From Candidatus Cryptobacteroides intestinigallinarum (lineage in GTDB: Bacteria > Bacteroidota > Bacteroidia > Bacteroidales > UBA932), in contig JADIMK010000010.1 of NCBI GenBank assembly GCA_017694785.1, positions 1 to 64,000 on the forward strand: a DNA stretch of 64,000 bases, given 5' to 3'. A program made the translations under genes and the position numbers. Below are positions 27,189-39,974 of this stretch, piece by piece; the first letter of the stretch is position 1; each line of letters opens with the position of its first letter. The notes under the pieces were generated by a model that saw only the letters and a program-made list of their open reading frames with translations, was not told the origin of the DNA and ran no database searches.

Positions 27189-28865
27189 ATGGAAACATAT
27201 AGAAAACTGATAGCAATGGCGGCAGCGGGATTGGCCGCAGTGTCGCTGAACTCATGCCTCGGGGATCTGGATACGATTCCTCTGAATCCTTATGACATCT
27301 CTTCCGAGACGGCATACGGGAAGGACGAGGCCGGATATGTACAGGGACTTACGAAACTTTATTTCCAGTTCATATCCAATGACACCAAGGACCTCCAGGT
27401 AAGTGACGGAGGTGCCTCTGAGCTGATTAGAGCATTCTGGTCAGTTCAGGAGACATCCACTGATGAAGCAAAATGTGCATGGGAAAACGATGCATGGGTG
27501 AGGGCCCTGAATACCAACACATGGTCAGAAGCACAGAATGATGCTACCTATGCAGTGTATGTACGTACCCTCCAGGGAATATCATACGCAAACGAGTTCC
27601 TCCGCCAGACGACTTCTGACAAGCTTGACAGCAGGGGCGTCGATGCCGGACTCAAGGCAAGGGCGGAAGGCTACAGGGCTGAGGCCCGCTTCCTCAGGGC
27701 ATATTTCTACTGGATGCTCATGGATACCTTCGGAAACGTACCGTTCATAACTGAGGAATCTGATTTCGGAGTAGGGGTCAACCCTCAGCAGAAATCACGT
27801 GCTGAAGTCTTCAGCTTCTGCGTCAGTGAACTTGAAGAGCTTGCTGCTGACGGAAGCGCTATGCCGGCTGCCCGCTCAAACTATCCGAGGGCGGACAAGG
27901 GCGCTGTAAAGGGCCTGCTGGCAAGGCTTTATGTCAATGCTGAAGTCTATTCAGGCACACCAATGTGGGAGGAAGCCAAGAAGACTTGTGAAGACATCTT
28001 CGCCATGGGATATGACCTCTGCGGCAATTATGCTGATCTTTTCCGTGGGGACAACGGTGAGAATCCTGAAGCCCGCAAGGAAATCATCTTTGCAGCGGCA
28101 TACGATGCAGAGCAGTCCCAGTCATACGGAGGCACATCATATCTTACTCTTGCTGCCGTGGCCGCGACCGACGTCACCGAAGGCGAAGGAGACAGCCAGG
28201 TGTTCCATGCACCGAACGGTGTCAACAACGGCTGGGCCGGAATCAGGACTACATATGAGTTCGTGTCAGAATATTTTGATGTAGCCAATCCGGACTATAC
28301 CACAGGCACCTATGACTGTGCAGACAAGAGAGGACAGATGTTCTATATCAAAGGACGCACCGAAACTATGCAGGATGCCCTCTATGTATTTGCAAACGGA
28401 TGGTCTTGCCTGAAGTTCAACAATATCCCTTCCGGCATGACTGCTGCTGAGTTCAACGAGACAGCAAGGACAAAGGCCTACAGCGACATCGACTATCCTC
28501 TGATCCGTCTCGGGGAAATCTATCTCATCTATGCTGAGGCCTGCATGCATCTTGACATGGTCTCTGAAGCTCTTCCTTATATGGAGAAACTGGCTGAAAG
28601 AGCTGGTGTAGAGGCTAAAGACTTCATTGACCAGAATTTCCTGATAGCTGAGCGTGCCCGTGAACTCATGTGGGAAGGACACCGCCGTACAGACCTTATC
28701 CGCTACGGAGTGTTCAATACTTCTGAATATACATGGCCTTACAAGGGCAATTCCTATCAGGGTACAGGCTTCCCTGAGTACATGAACATATTCGCCATTC
28801 CTCTTACGGATCTTGCTGCCAATGTGGACCTGAAGCAGAATCCGGGATATGCCGATGTACTGTAG
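27189..28865 (+). CDS. susD: SusD/RagB family nutrient-binding lipoprotein
   Basis: LNSCLGDLDTIPLNPYD lipobox, AEARFLRAYFYWMLMDTFGNVPF, ERARELMWEGHRRTDLIRYG. Confidence 0.96.
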   Translation: METYRKLIAMAAAGLAAVSLNSCLGDLDTIPLNPYDISSETAYGKDEAGYVQGLTKLYFQFISNDTKDLQVSDGGASELIRAFWSVQETSTDEAKCAWENDAWVRALNTNTWSEAQNDATYAVYVRTLQGISYANEFLRQTTSDKLDSRGVDAGLKARAEGYRAEARFLRAYFYWMLMDTFGNVPFITEESDFGVGVNPQQKSRAEVFSFCVSELEELAADGSAMPAARSNYPRADKGAVKGLLARLYVNAEVYSGTPMWEEAKKTCEDIFAMGYDLCGNYADLFRGDNGENPEARKEIIFAAAYDAEQSQSYGGTSYLTLAAVAATDVTEGEGDSQVFHAPNGVNNGWAGIRTTYEFVSEYFDVANPDYTTGTYDCADKRGQMFYIKGRTETMQDALYVFANGWSCLKFNNIPSGMTAAEFNETARTKAYSDIDYPLIRLGEIYLIYAEACMHLDMVSEALPYMEKLAERAGVEAKDFIDQNFLIAERARELMWEGHRRTDLIRYGVFNTSEYTWPYKGNSYQGTGFPEYMNIFAIPLTDLAANVDLKQNPGYADVL

Positions 28866-28893
28866 AAGACTTTGACAACATAAAGGAACATAT

Positions 28894-31638
28894 ATGAAAA
28901 CAGCAAGATATATCATGATGTCCGTTGCAGCTGCAGTAATGCTGGGAGGCTGCATGGACCTCGAGGAAGTGAGGATACTGGATCCTTCTTCCATTGTGCC
29001 GCCTGTCCTCAATCCTTTTGACCTTGAGGCTGTGGAGGTGACGAACGAGACTCTGGACAAGACCTTGACCTTCGCCTGGGACGAGGCATATTTCGGAGTC
29101 CAGACACATATCAGCTATTCGATTGAAGCCACCTACGGAGACAGCCCGAAGGTCGTGCTTTTCTCAGGACTCAGCGGTACTTCAGCTTCAATCACCTACG
29201 AGGACCTGAACTATACCCTTGCCCTTGATCCTGCTCTGGGAGGACTTGGGGTTCCTCTCGATACTCCGAGTGAAGTCAACTACTATATCTCGGCAAGCAT
29301 AGGGAACAGTGCTGACAAATATTATTCGGAGCCACGCGCCCTTGCCATGACAGTGATCTATGCCGAACCTATCTATCCTAAGGTTTGGGTAATCGGAGAT
29401 TTCTGCGGCTGGGTACACGACAGTTCACAGTATCTGTTCAGCTTCAACTACGATGCAAACTATGAAGGTGTCGTATATTTCGGAAGCAAGGCATCCAACG
29501 GCTTCAAGATAACAGGAGCCGCCAGCTGGGAAAATACCACAGGAAACTGGGGCTATGAAGGTCAGGATGATCCTGAGGCAGAGACAATCACACTGACCAA
29601 CGGAGCTACGACCAATATCATGCTCTACAGCCGTCCTTACTACAGCTTCAAGTACAATACATCTACGAGAGTCCTTACCAAGCAGATGTCCTTCGACAAG
29701 GTGACATGTACAATCAACGGCGCTGAAGAGGACATGTCTTTCAATACCTTGACACAGAGATTCTATCTTGACAAGACACTTGCCGAGAGCGATGTGATCG
29801 TATTCACGATAGTTGACGGAGACAACAGGACAGTCCTGGGCTCCCTTGAGGACGAGAAACTCAACGGAGGCGAAGCCGATGCTATCACAGCCGGAGTATC
29901 AGGCAACTACAGGATACTTGTCAACCTTAACAACTCTGCTGACCGGACATACCGCTTCAGCGCTGAGGAATACATGAACGGTGACGGAGGCATGGATCCG
30001 GACCAGCCGGGAGACGGCGATGATGAGACAGCTTCCGAGTCCTGGGGTATCGTAGGCGGCCCTAACGGGTGGGGCAATACACCTGACCTGGTGATGGTGG
30101 AGGAAGGCGGATTCTATGTCTACAAGGGTCTTGCACTTGAGGCAGGCTCTGATGTCGGATTCAAGATAAGGTTCAACAACGAGTGGAACGATGCCGCCAA
30201 CTACGGAGTCCTCACTGATGATCCTGCTGTGATAGGACCTGATGGCAATCCTGTCGAGACGAGCGGCGGATCAAAGAACATCTATGTGACTGCTCCCGGA
30301 ACATTCGATGTCTATTTCAACCTTGCCGGAAAGATGGTATATCTGATGAATGCCGGTGATCCTGCTCCAGTATTCGATACATGGGGCGTATGGAGAAACG
30401 GATATGAGCAGGATATCACAATGACAGAAGAAGGCAGCTGGTATGTGGCCAGAGATGTTGAACTAAATGGAGAAATATTCAAGATAAGGTATGCATCTGC
30501 ATGGGACCAGGACTACGGAACTGCTCTCTCATACGAGAACGGAGTACCTGTAGGAGCAGCTGTCCTGATGAATCCTAAGGGTGTCGACATGTCCGGACTG
30601 ACAGGTACATTTGACATATACTTCAACCCTACCGACGGTATCATCCAGATCAACGAGGCCGGTGAGCCGGCACCAGAACCAGTGTCTTGGGGAATAGCAG
30701 GAAGTGTCACCTCCTGGGGAGACTATGCTGATCTTACTATGGTCCTGGACGGAGGCTCGTATGTATGCCGTAACCTGATATTCACGGGACCGGACAACGG
30801 TGAGTTCAAGATCAGGGCAAACAGCAGCTGGGAAGCTTCCCTGGCCGGCACATACGCTTCATCAGGATCTACGTTCAATGTTTATGCTGGAGGAGCAAAC
30901 ATATCTGTCCCTGCCGGTACGTATGACGTGTGGTTCAATCCTTCGGCCCGTACAGTGACGATAAATGCTGTCGGCAGTTCATATGTCGCAGACTGGTATC
31001 TCTATGGAAATTTCGGCGGCAATACCACGGACTGGACAAATGTGGAGATGGCATCTGCTTCTGTCAACATCAAGGCTTACATGTCTGCATCAGTCTCTAT
31101 TCCTGATGACGGGCAGTTCCTGTACAAGAGCGGAGACGAGACACAGTGGCTCGGGCCTGACAGAACGATGGCATCCTACACAGATCCTTATACATTGACA
31201 ATAGGCACGGCATTCACAACATCTGCGGACAAGGTCAATGCCCGTATCCCTGCAGGCGGAACATACGATTTCTGGCTGCTTCCTGAGGCTGGCAGAGCCT
31301 ATGTCATGCCGGTAGGTGTAAAACCGGAGTATGTCCCTGACACTTGGGGTATCTGCGGAAGCATATCCGGATGGGGTGACCTCGGCGACTTTGCCATGTC
31401 CGACAACGGCGACGGTACATATACCCGCCGGGATGTACGCCTGAGCACCTCTGACGAGTTCAAGGTACGTTTCGGAAATGCCTGGGACAGACAGTATTCT
31501 GTGAACGGGACAGCCTCTGAAGGAGTCAACAATGTCACTTCTGACGGAGTTGCCGGAAATACCAGGGTGGCAGCAGACGGTGTCTATGACATCACGATCA
31601 ATCCTGCGGCCGCAACAATGACACTGACAAGAAAATAG
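28894..31638 (+). CDS. SusE/SusF-type outer-membrane starch-binding lipoprotein with multiple tandem modules
   Basis: Lipobox GGCMDLEE; SusE-like N-terminal domain; repeated W-G-I-x-G..W-G-D..FKIR..W modules starting near 30040, 30380, 30685, 30990 and 31340; follows susCD. Confidence 0.9.
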   Translation: MKTARYIMMSVAAAVMLGGCMDLEEVRILDPSSIVPPVLNPFDLEAVEVTNETLDKTLTFAWDEAYFGVQTHISYSIEATYGDSPKVVLFSGLSGTSASITYEDLNYTLALDPALGGLGVPLDTPSEVNYYISASIGNSADKYYSEPRALAMTVIYAEPIYPKVWVIGDFCGWVHDSSQYLFSFNYDANYEGVVYFGSKASNGFKITGAASWENTTGNWGYEGQDDPEAETITLTNGATTNIMLYSRPYYSFKYNTSTRVLTKQMSFDKVTCTINGAEEDMSFNTLTQRFYLDKTLAESDVIVFTIVDGDNRTVLGSLEDEKLNGGEADAITAGVSGNYRILVNLNNSADRTYRFSAEEYMNGDGGMDPDQPGDGDDETASESWGIVGGPNGWGNTPDLVMVEEGGFYVYKGLALEAGSDVGFKIRFNNEWNDAANYGVLTDDPAVIGPDGNPVETSGGSKNIYVTAPGTFDVYFNLAGKMVYLMNAGDPAPVFDTWGVWRNGYEQDITMTEEGSWYVARDVELNGEIFKIRYASAWDQDYGTALSYENGVPVGAAVLMNPKGVDMSGLTGTFDIYFNPTDGIIQINEAGEPAPEPVSWGIAGSVTSWGDYADLTMVLDGGSYVCRNLIFTGPDNGEFKIRANSSWEASLAGTYASSGSTFNVYAGGANISVPAGTYDVWFNPSARTVTINAVGSSYVADWYLYGNFGGNTTDWTNVEMASASVNIKAYMSASVSIPDDGQFLYKSGDETQWLGPDRTMASYTDPYTLTIGTAFTTSADKVNARIPAGGTYDFWLLPEAGRAYVMPVGVKPEYVPDTWGICGSISGWGDLGDFAMSDNGDGTYTRRDVRLSTSDEFKVRFGNAWDRQYSVNGTASEGVNNVTSDGVAGNTRVAADGVYDITINPAAATMTLTRK

Positions 31639-31651
31639 AACCATATCCATC

Positions 31652-34243
31652 ATGAAAAGATATCTTACAATACTTCTGCTTGCTGCAGCTGCAGCTTTCG
31701 CACCGGGCTGTACTGACATCGAGTCAGATCTTGTGCAGAATACAGCCCTGACTGTCACGGTTTCCGAGCTCTGGTTTGACTCGGAGGGCGGAAGCCAGAT
31801 GCTGGAGTTCCGTACCATCGCAGGCTCATGGACCCTGACCCAGACACAGGGTACGGAGGACTGGTGCCGTCCGGACCGTACTTCAGGTACCACTTCAAGT
31901 GCATTCTATGTAAGGACAGAGCCTAATCCGGATCTTTCCAGAGAGTCAGTCCTGACGATTTCCTCTCCAGGTTGTGAGCCTGTGCAGGTGAAAGTCATAC
32001 AGAACGGTCTCCAGGATAATGCCATAAGCTTTGAACCGGCAGTCCCGGATGCCGACCAGCCTCTGGTGATTACATACAAGGCTGTACCTGAGACTCCTCT
32101 CTATGACTATGAGGGAGACCTGTATATCCACACAGGTATAGTAGACGGGGATTTCTGGCAGTTTACACCGGCTGACTGGTATTCCAACATCGACAAGTGC
32201 AAGATGACACATGTCGGAGACAATACATGGACCCTTTCCATGACTCCTACGGTCAGGGATTGGTTCGGGTCTGGAGAGACAGAGGTTACACAGCTGGGTA
32301 TAATCATCCGTAGTGCAGACCGCACACTGAGGGCATTTGAGGACGACTATTTCCTGACTGTGACAGACAGTCGCTTTGAATTCGTGCATCAGACACCTGA
32401 GCAGGCTCCTGTCCCGTCAGGAGCAGAATACGGTATCAACTATAATTCTGACGGAAGCGTGACATTCGTGCTGTATGAGAAAGACAAGAACGGGGCACAT
32501 TATGACTATGCCTATGTCATAGGCGAATTTTCAGATTGGGGCCCGGCACATGAATATGCCATGAAGCGCGATGAAGCCAGCGGATGCTGGTGGTACACCA
32601 TGACAGGTGTCGAGTCAGGCCGTGAATACATGTTCCAGTACTATCTGGTCAAGGATGAGCCGTCTTCAGGCTTCAGCAAGTCAGTGCGCATCAGCGATCC
32701 GTTCTCAGAGATAATATACGATGGGGCCAATGACCAGTATATATCGGCCGCTACTTATCCGGATCTTCCTGACTATCCTAAGGAGACGACAGGACTTGTG
32801 TCCGCGTTCTGCTATGGAGACGATGAGTACCAGTGGCAGATCCCGGACTACCAGATCAGGGATGAGAACAATCTCATCATATATGAGATGCATTTCAGGG
32901 ACTTCTCCTCAACGGGGGACATCAACGGAGCAATGGCGCATCTGGACTATATAAAGGATCTGGGTGTCAATGCCGTTGAGGTGATGCCGGTGCAGGAGTT
33001 CGACGGAAATGACAGCTGGGGCTACAACCCATGCTCTTATCTCGCCATGGACAAGGCATATGGAACAAGAGACATGTACAAGCAGTTTGTTGATGCCTGC
33101 CACGAGAGAGGCCTTGCCGTGATCTTCGATGTGGTGTACAACCATATGACAGGAGCCAGCCCTATCGCCAAGCTCTACTGGAACAAGGATGGCGGAGACG
33201 GTGGCCTTACTGCCGAAAACAATCCGTGGTTCAATGTCACCGCACCTCACCCTTACAGCGTGTACCATGACCTCAACCATGAAGATGCCTTCGTAAAGGA
33301 ATATGTAGGCCGGAGCCTTGAATATCTCATAGAGGAATATAAGGTGGACGGATTCCGCTTTGACCTCACCAAGGGCTTCACCAATACTCCGAGCGACGAA
33401 AGCTCTGCCAGCAGGGAAGACCAGTCGAGGGTCAATATCCTTGACGGATACTGCCGCAGGGTAAAGGCTGCAGATCCGAATGCAGTTGTCATCCTTGAGC
33501 ATTTCTGCGATGACGGAGAGCAGATATCCCTTGTCAACAAGGGAATGAAGGTCTGGAGAAATGTCAATTATGCCTATGGCCAGAGCGAGATGGGCTACTA
33601 TGAAGGCAGCGGATTCAATGCACTCTGGACAGGGGACACTCCTTGGATGCCTTTCGGAGGATATGTCGGATATATGGAAAGCCATGACGAAGAGCGCAAT
33701 GCCTTCCGTTCAAAGGAATATGGCGATGAGTCCATAAATGACAATCTCGCGGCAAGGATGGCAAGGGCAGCCCTCAATTCTGCATTCTTCTTTACCGTAC
33801 CTGGCCCTAAGATGATCTGGCAGTTCGAGGAAATCGGCTATGACATATCCATCGAAGAAGGCGGACGTACGGCCAAGAAGCCTCTCCACTGGGAATATTA
33901 TGATGTACCTGAACGCAAGGGTCTCTACGATGCCTATTCAGAGCTTCTCAAGTTCCGTACTGAAAATCCCGGATTCTTCACTTCAGATGCATCCTTCTCC
34001 TGGAATGTACTCGCCAGCAACTGGCCTACAGGCAGGGACATAACCTGTGTGGCAGGAGACAAGGCTTTTGTGATGATCGGCAATTTCGACACAGTCACAA
34101 GGAACCTTACGGCAGAGCTTCCTGAGGTCCAGGGGACATGGAGGAACTGGCTTGACCCGGACGAAGCAGTCACGGCAGCCGGCGGCTATGTCACATTCAA
34201 GGATGTCGCTCCTGGGGAATACAAGCTCCTCGTCAATTTCTGA
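31652..34243 (+). CDS. Surface alpha-glucan hydrolase: BACON domain plus starch-binding region plus GH13 lipoprotein
   Basis: Lipobox APGCTDIESD; BACON-like VSELWFDSEGGSQMLEFRTIAGSWTLTQ...SPGCEPVQVKVIQNG; GH13 motifs DVVYNHM, GFRFDLTKGF, VILEHF, ESHDEER. Confidence 0.9.
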   Translation: MKRYLTILLLAAAAAFAPGCTDIESDLVQNTALTVTVSELWFDSEGGSQMLEFRTIAGSWTLTQTQGTEDWCRPDRTSGTTSSAFYVRTEPNPDLSRESVLTISSPGCEPVQVKVIQNGLQDNAISFEPAVPDADQPLVITYKAVPETPLYDYEGDLYIHTGIVDGDFWQFTPADWYSNIDKCKMTHVGDNTWTLSMTPTVRDWFGSGETEVTQLGIIIRSADRTLRAFEDDYFLTVTDSRFEFVHQTPEQAPVPSGAEYGINYNSDGSVTFVLYEKDKNGAHYDYAYVIGEFSDWGPAHEYAMKRDEASGCWWYTMTGVESGREYMFQYYLVKDEPSSGFSKSVRISDPFSEIIYDGANDQYISAATYPDLPDYPKETTGLVSAFCYGDDEYQWQIPDYQIRDENNLIIYEMHFRDFSSTGDINGAMAHLDYIKDLGVNAVEVMPVQEFDGNDSWGYNPCSYLAMDKAYGTRDMYKQFVDACHERGLAVIFDVVYNHMTGASPIAKLYWNKDGGDGGLTAENNPWFNVTAPHPYSVYHDLNHEDAFVKEYVGRSLEYLIEEYKVDGFRFDLTKGFTNTPSDESSASREDQSRVNILDGYCRRVKAADPNAVVILEHFCDDGEQISLVNKGMKVWRNVNYAYGQSEMGYYEGSGFNALWTGDTPWMPFGGYVGYMESHDEERNAFRSKEYGDESINDNLAARMARAALNSAFFFTVPGPKMIWQFEEIGYDISIEEGGRTAKKPLHWEYYDVPERKGLYDAYSELLKFRTENPGFFTSDASFSWNVLASNWPTGRDITCVAGDKAFVMIGNFDTVTRNLTAELPEVQGTWRNWLDPDEAVTAAGGYVTFKDVAPGEYKLLVNF

Positions 34244-34309
34244 CGGACCGATGCCGGTATAAGATAACAGTATTTCAGTGTACAATAATATTCAGAAGCC
34301 TGTATAGAT

Positions 34310-35677
34310 ATGCTTAGAATATTCTTTTCAGCGCTTGTATCAGCCCTTGTCCTTGCATCCCTTGCCGGATGCTCCGGACATAAGGCTGATACAGCCGTTT
34401 CTGCCCATCCGCAGTGGGCCTATAATTCTGTGGTATATGAAATGAATGTGCGGCAGTACACCCCTGAAGGGACATTCGCTGCCGCCTCAGAGCAGCTTCC
34501 TCGTCTGAAGGAGTTAGGAGTAGATGTCCTCTGGCTGATGCCGATATATCCTATCGGTGTCGAGCAGCGCAAAGGTACCCTCGGGTCGTACTATGCCATC
34601 TCGGACTATTGTGATGTCAATCCGGAGTTCGGTACCATGGCTGATTTCGAGGATTTCCTGGGCAAGGCACATGAAGCCGGTTTCAAGGTGATCCTGGACT
34701 GGGTGGCAAACCATACGTCACCTGACGCTGTCTGGGAATCATCCTGTCCTGCAGACTGGTATGTGAGGGACTCTCTGGGCAACACCGTGACCCAGTATGA
34801 CTGGACAGATATCGCAGAACTCAACTATGACAACCGCGACATGCGCGAAGCCATGAGAAATGCCATGCGCTTCTGGCTTGACAAGGGTGTGGACGGCTTC
34901 CGCTGCGACATGGCCTGTGAAGTCCCTGTGGATTTCTGGAGAGAGACCCTGCCGCAGTTGAGGAAGGAGTATCCGGATACATATTTCCTTGCAGAAGGGG
35001 AAGATCCAGGGCTGCATGAGGATGCTTTTGACGCATCTTATGCATGGAAGCTCCATCATCTGCTCAACAGCATTGCCAAAGGAGAAAAAGAAGCCTCTGA
35101 CCTGAAGGCATATGTTGCTGAAGACGCTGTTCTTATGCCGCGCGAGGCTTTCCGTCTGATGTTCACGTCCAACCATGATGAGAACTCATGGGCGGGAACA
35201 GAGTTCGAGAGAATGGGTGATGCCGCAGATGTGATGGCACTGCTCACATTTGTGCTCCCGTCCGGCCAGCCTCTTATATATACCGGACAGGAAATAGGCT
35301 ATGACCACAGGTTTGAATTCTTCGAGAAGGATCCGGTCCCGGCCTGGGAATGGAACACATGGTCGGATTTCTACAGGAGTCTCGTGGAGCTGCGTCATGC
35401 CCATCCTGCACTTGCGGCAGGTGAAAAAGGCGGACCGGCTGTCTTCCCTGAGGATACACCTGAGGGGCTGCTCCTGTTCTCAAGATCGGTGACTGCTGAA
35501 GAGAGCCTTGACGGAGAGGCTGATACTGTCCTTGTCGCTGCCAATCTCAGTGATTCGGATGTGACATTTGCTTTGCCGTTCGAGGGAGAAAAGACAGAAT
35601 ATTTTTCAGGAAAGGCCTTTACCGGAGGCTCGGAAACGGTACTCGGCCCTTGGGAATATCTGGTCTTTGCCGAATAA
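34310..35677 (+). CDS. Alpha-amylase family (GH13) lipoprotein
   Basis: Lipobox SLAGCSG; DWVANHTS, DGFRCDMAC, FLAEGED, FTSNHDENS. Confidence 0.92.
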   Translation: MLRIFFSALVSALVLASLAGCSGHKADTAVSAHPQWAYNSVVYEMNVRQYTPEGTFAAASEQLPRLKELGVDVLWLMPIYPIGVEQRKGTLGSYYAISDYCDVNPEFGTMADFEDFLGKAHEAGFKVILDWVANHTSPDAVWESSCPADWYVRDSLGNTVTQYDWTDIAELNYDNRDMREAMRNAMRFWLDKGVDGFRCDMACEVPVDFWRETLPQLRKEYPDTYFLAEGEDPGLHEDAFDASYAWKLHHLLNSIAKGEKEASDLKAYVAEDAVLMPREAFRLMFTSNHDENSWAGTEFERMGDAADVMALLTFVLPSGQPLIYTGQEIGYDHRFEFFEKDPVPAWEWNTWSDFYRSLVELRHAHPALAAGEKGGPAVFPEDTPEGLLLFSRSVTAEESLDGEADTVLVAANLSDSDVTFALPFEGEKTEYFSGKAFTGGSETVLGPWEYLVFAE

Positions 35678-35709
35678 TGTCGTGAAACTGTATTAAATTT
35701 ACGGGAAAT

Positions 35710-37680
35710 ATGATTTTGAGGAGAATATTCATGGCAATCGCTTTCGCCGGGCTTGCATCATGTGCCGGCAATACAGCATTTGATCCAGCATCTGTGCCAG
35801 ATGCCGCCGGTCAGGTGGACCGTGTGGAGCCGCTTTCCTGGTGGACAGGAATGAAGACTCCGCTTCAGCTCATGGTGCATGGAGAAGACATATCTTCTTA
35901 TGATGTGAAGATAGAAGCCGGGCAGGATGATTCCGGCAGACCGCTTGCCGGCCGTCAGGGTGTAAAGGTCGCATCTATACACAAGGCGGACAGCCCGAAT
36001 TATCTGTTCGTTGATGTGGAGATTGATGAAAATGCCATTCCCGGCACTTACTGGCTTGTGTTTGAAGGCAAGGACTCCAGCTTCAAATATCCTTATGAGA
36101 TAGCGGCACGTGCCGACGGGTCGGCCCGGAGAAAGAGCTTTACGACAGCCGACATGATATATCTGATAATGCCGGACCGTTTCGCAGACGGGGATCCGTC
36201 CAACGATTCGACAGACGATACTGCTGAAAAGGCAGACAGAGATGCTTTCTTCGGACGGCATGGCGGAGACATCAAGGGTATAATGGATCATCTTGACTAT
36301 ATCTCTGATCTAGGTGCCACAGCCATCTGGTGTACTCCGCTCCTGCTTGACGACGAGCCGGAAGGATCATACCACGGCTATGCATGCTCGGACTATTACC
36401 ATATTGATCCCCGCTTCGGCTCCAACGCCCTTTACCGGGATTTTGTCTCGGCGGCACATGGACATGGTCTGAAGGTCATCATGGACATAGTCACCAACCA
36501 TTGCGGTACGGCGCACTGGTGGATGAAGGATCTTCCTTTCAAGGACTGGATACATGTGTTTCCTGAATATACGGGGACAAATGTCTGCTTCTCCACCAAC
36601 ATGGACCCGAACGCCTCGCAGTATGACCTGAATCTCCAGGAGAGCGGGTGGTTCGTGCCTTCGATGCCGGACATGAATCTTGACAACCCTTATGTGCTCC
36701 AGTATTTCAAGCAGTGGGCCGTGTGGTGGATTGAATATGCAGGACTCGACGGCTTCAGGGTCGATACCTACCCGTACAATGAGAAAGAGCCTATGAGCCG
36801 GTGGTGTGCCGCTGTGCTTGAAGAATATCCAGATTTCAATATTGTGGGAGAGTGCTGGACTTCGTCAATACCTCAGCTCGCCTACTGGCAGGGTGGCAAT
36901 CCGAACAAGGACGGATTCGACTCACATCTTCCTTCAATCATGGACTTCCCTCTGCAGGAAGCCATCTGGAAGGGTGTTCCTACGGATTCCCAGGCCTGGG
37001 GCGAAGGCATGACAAAGGTCTATGACTGTCTGTCCCATGACTTTGTCTACCATGACCTGTCGAAGATGATGATCTTCCCGGGCAATCATGACACAGACCG
37101 CATAGGAGATGTCCTCCGCCACAATCCTGACCGTCACAAGATAGTGATGGCCATGATGGCGACAATGAGAGGAATCCCTCAGATATTCTACGGAGATGAG
37201 ATGATGTTCGTGTCCAAGGACCGCTCCCAGGGCCACGGCGGACTCCGTGTGGATTTCCCTGGCGGATGGCAGGGTGACAAGCTGGATCTCTTTACTCCCG
37301 AGGGACGTGCCGCAGCCAAGGTCAGCACAGACGGGCAGCTTGTGCCGGAAAGTCAGCTTGCTGATCTGCATGACTATACAAAGAAACTCTTCCAGTGGCG
37401 CAAGGACAAGCCTGTGATACACAACGGTCGCACTATGCATTTCCTGACAAGGGACAATACCTACGCATATTTCCGCTACGACGATACCGATGCAGTCTTT
37501 GTCTACATCAACAATTCCCGCGGAAAGAAGCATATCCCGTGGTCTCATTATTCGGAGATAGCTTCCGGCCTTACGGACGGACGTGATGTCATCACAGGAG
37601 AGGCTGTGGCAGTCAGCGATTCCACTGTCGTAGGCCCGCGTCAGGTGCTTATAGCAGAATTCAAGAGGCCTTCCAAGTGA
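35710..37680 (+). CDS. susA: GH13 neopullulanase/cyclomaltodextrinase-like lipoprotein (SusA-like)
   Basis: Lipobox GLASCAG; N-terminal Ig-like domain; MIYLIMPDRFADGDPSND, DIVTNHCG, GFRVDTYPY, IVGECWT, FPGNHDTDR. Confidence 0.9.
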   Translation: MILRRIFMAIAFAGLASCAGNTAFDPASVPDAAGQVDRVEPLSWWTGMKTPLQLMVHGEDISSYDVKIEAGQDDSGRPLAGRQGVKVASIHKADSPNYLFVDVEIDENAIPGTYWLVFEGKDSSFKYPYEIAARADGSARRKSFTTADMIYLIMPDRFADGDPSNDSTDDTAEKADRDAFFGRHGGDIKGIMDHLDYISDLGATAIWCTPLLLDDEPEGSYHGYACSDYYHIDPRFGSNALYRDFVSAAHGHGLKVIMDIVTNHCGTAHWWMKDLPFKDWIHVFPEYTGTNVCFSTNMDPNASQYDLNLQESGWFVPSMPDMNLDNPYVLQYFKQWAVWWIEYAGLDGFRVDTYPYNEKEPMSRWCAAVLEEYPDFNIVGECWTSSIPQLAYWQGGNPNKDGFDSHLPSIMDFPLQEAIWKGVPTDSQAWGEGMTKVYDCLSHDFVYHDLSKMMIFPGNHDTDRIGDVLRHNPDRHKIVMAMMATMRGIPQIFYGDEMMFVSKDRSQGHGGLRVDFPGGWQGDKLDLFTPEGRAAAKVSTDGQLVPESQLADLHDYTKKLFQWRKDKPVIHNGRTMHFLTRDNTYAYFRYDDTDAVFVYINNSRGKKHIPWSHYSEIASGLTDGRDVITGEAVAVSDSTVVGPRQVLIAEFKRPSK

Positions 37681-37704
37681 ATCTGATCCACATATATATG
37701 GTAA

Positions 37705-39969
<2,265 letters not shown>

Positions 39970-39974
39970 GAGTT

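Noticed and set aside
30030-31600. CRISPR-like or DNA-level repeat array
   Set aside because: Repetition is at protein-module level with divergent DNA and ~300-bp spacing; it is a modular SusE/F protein.
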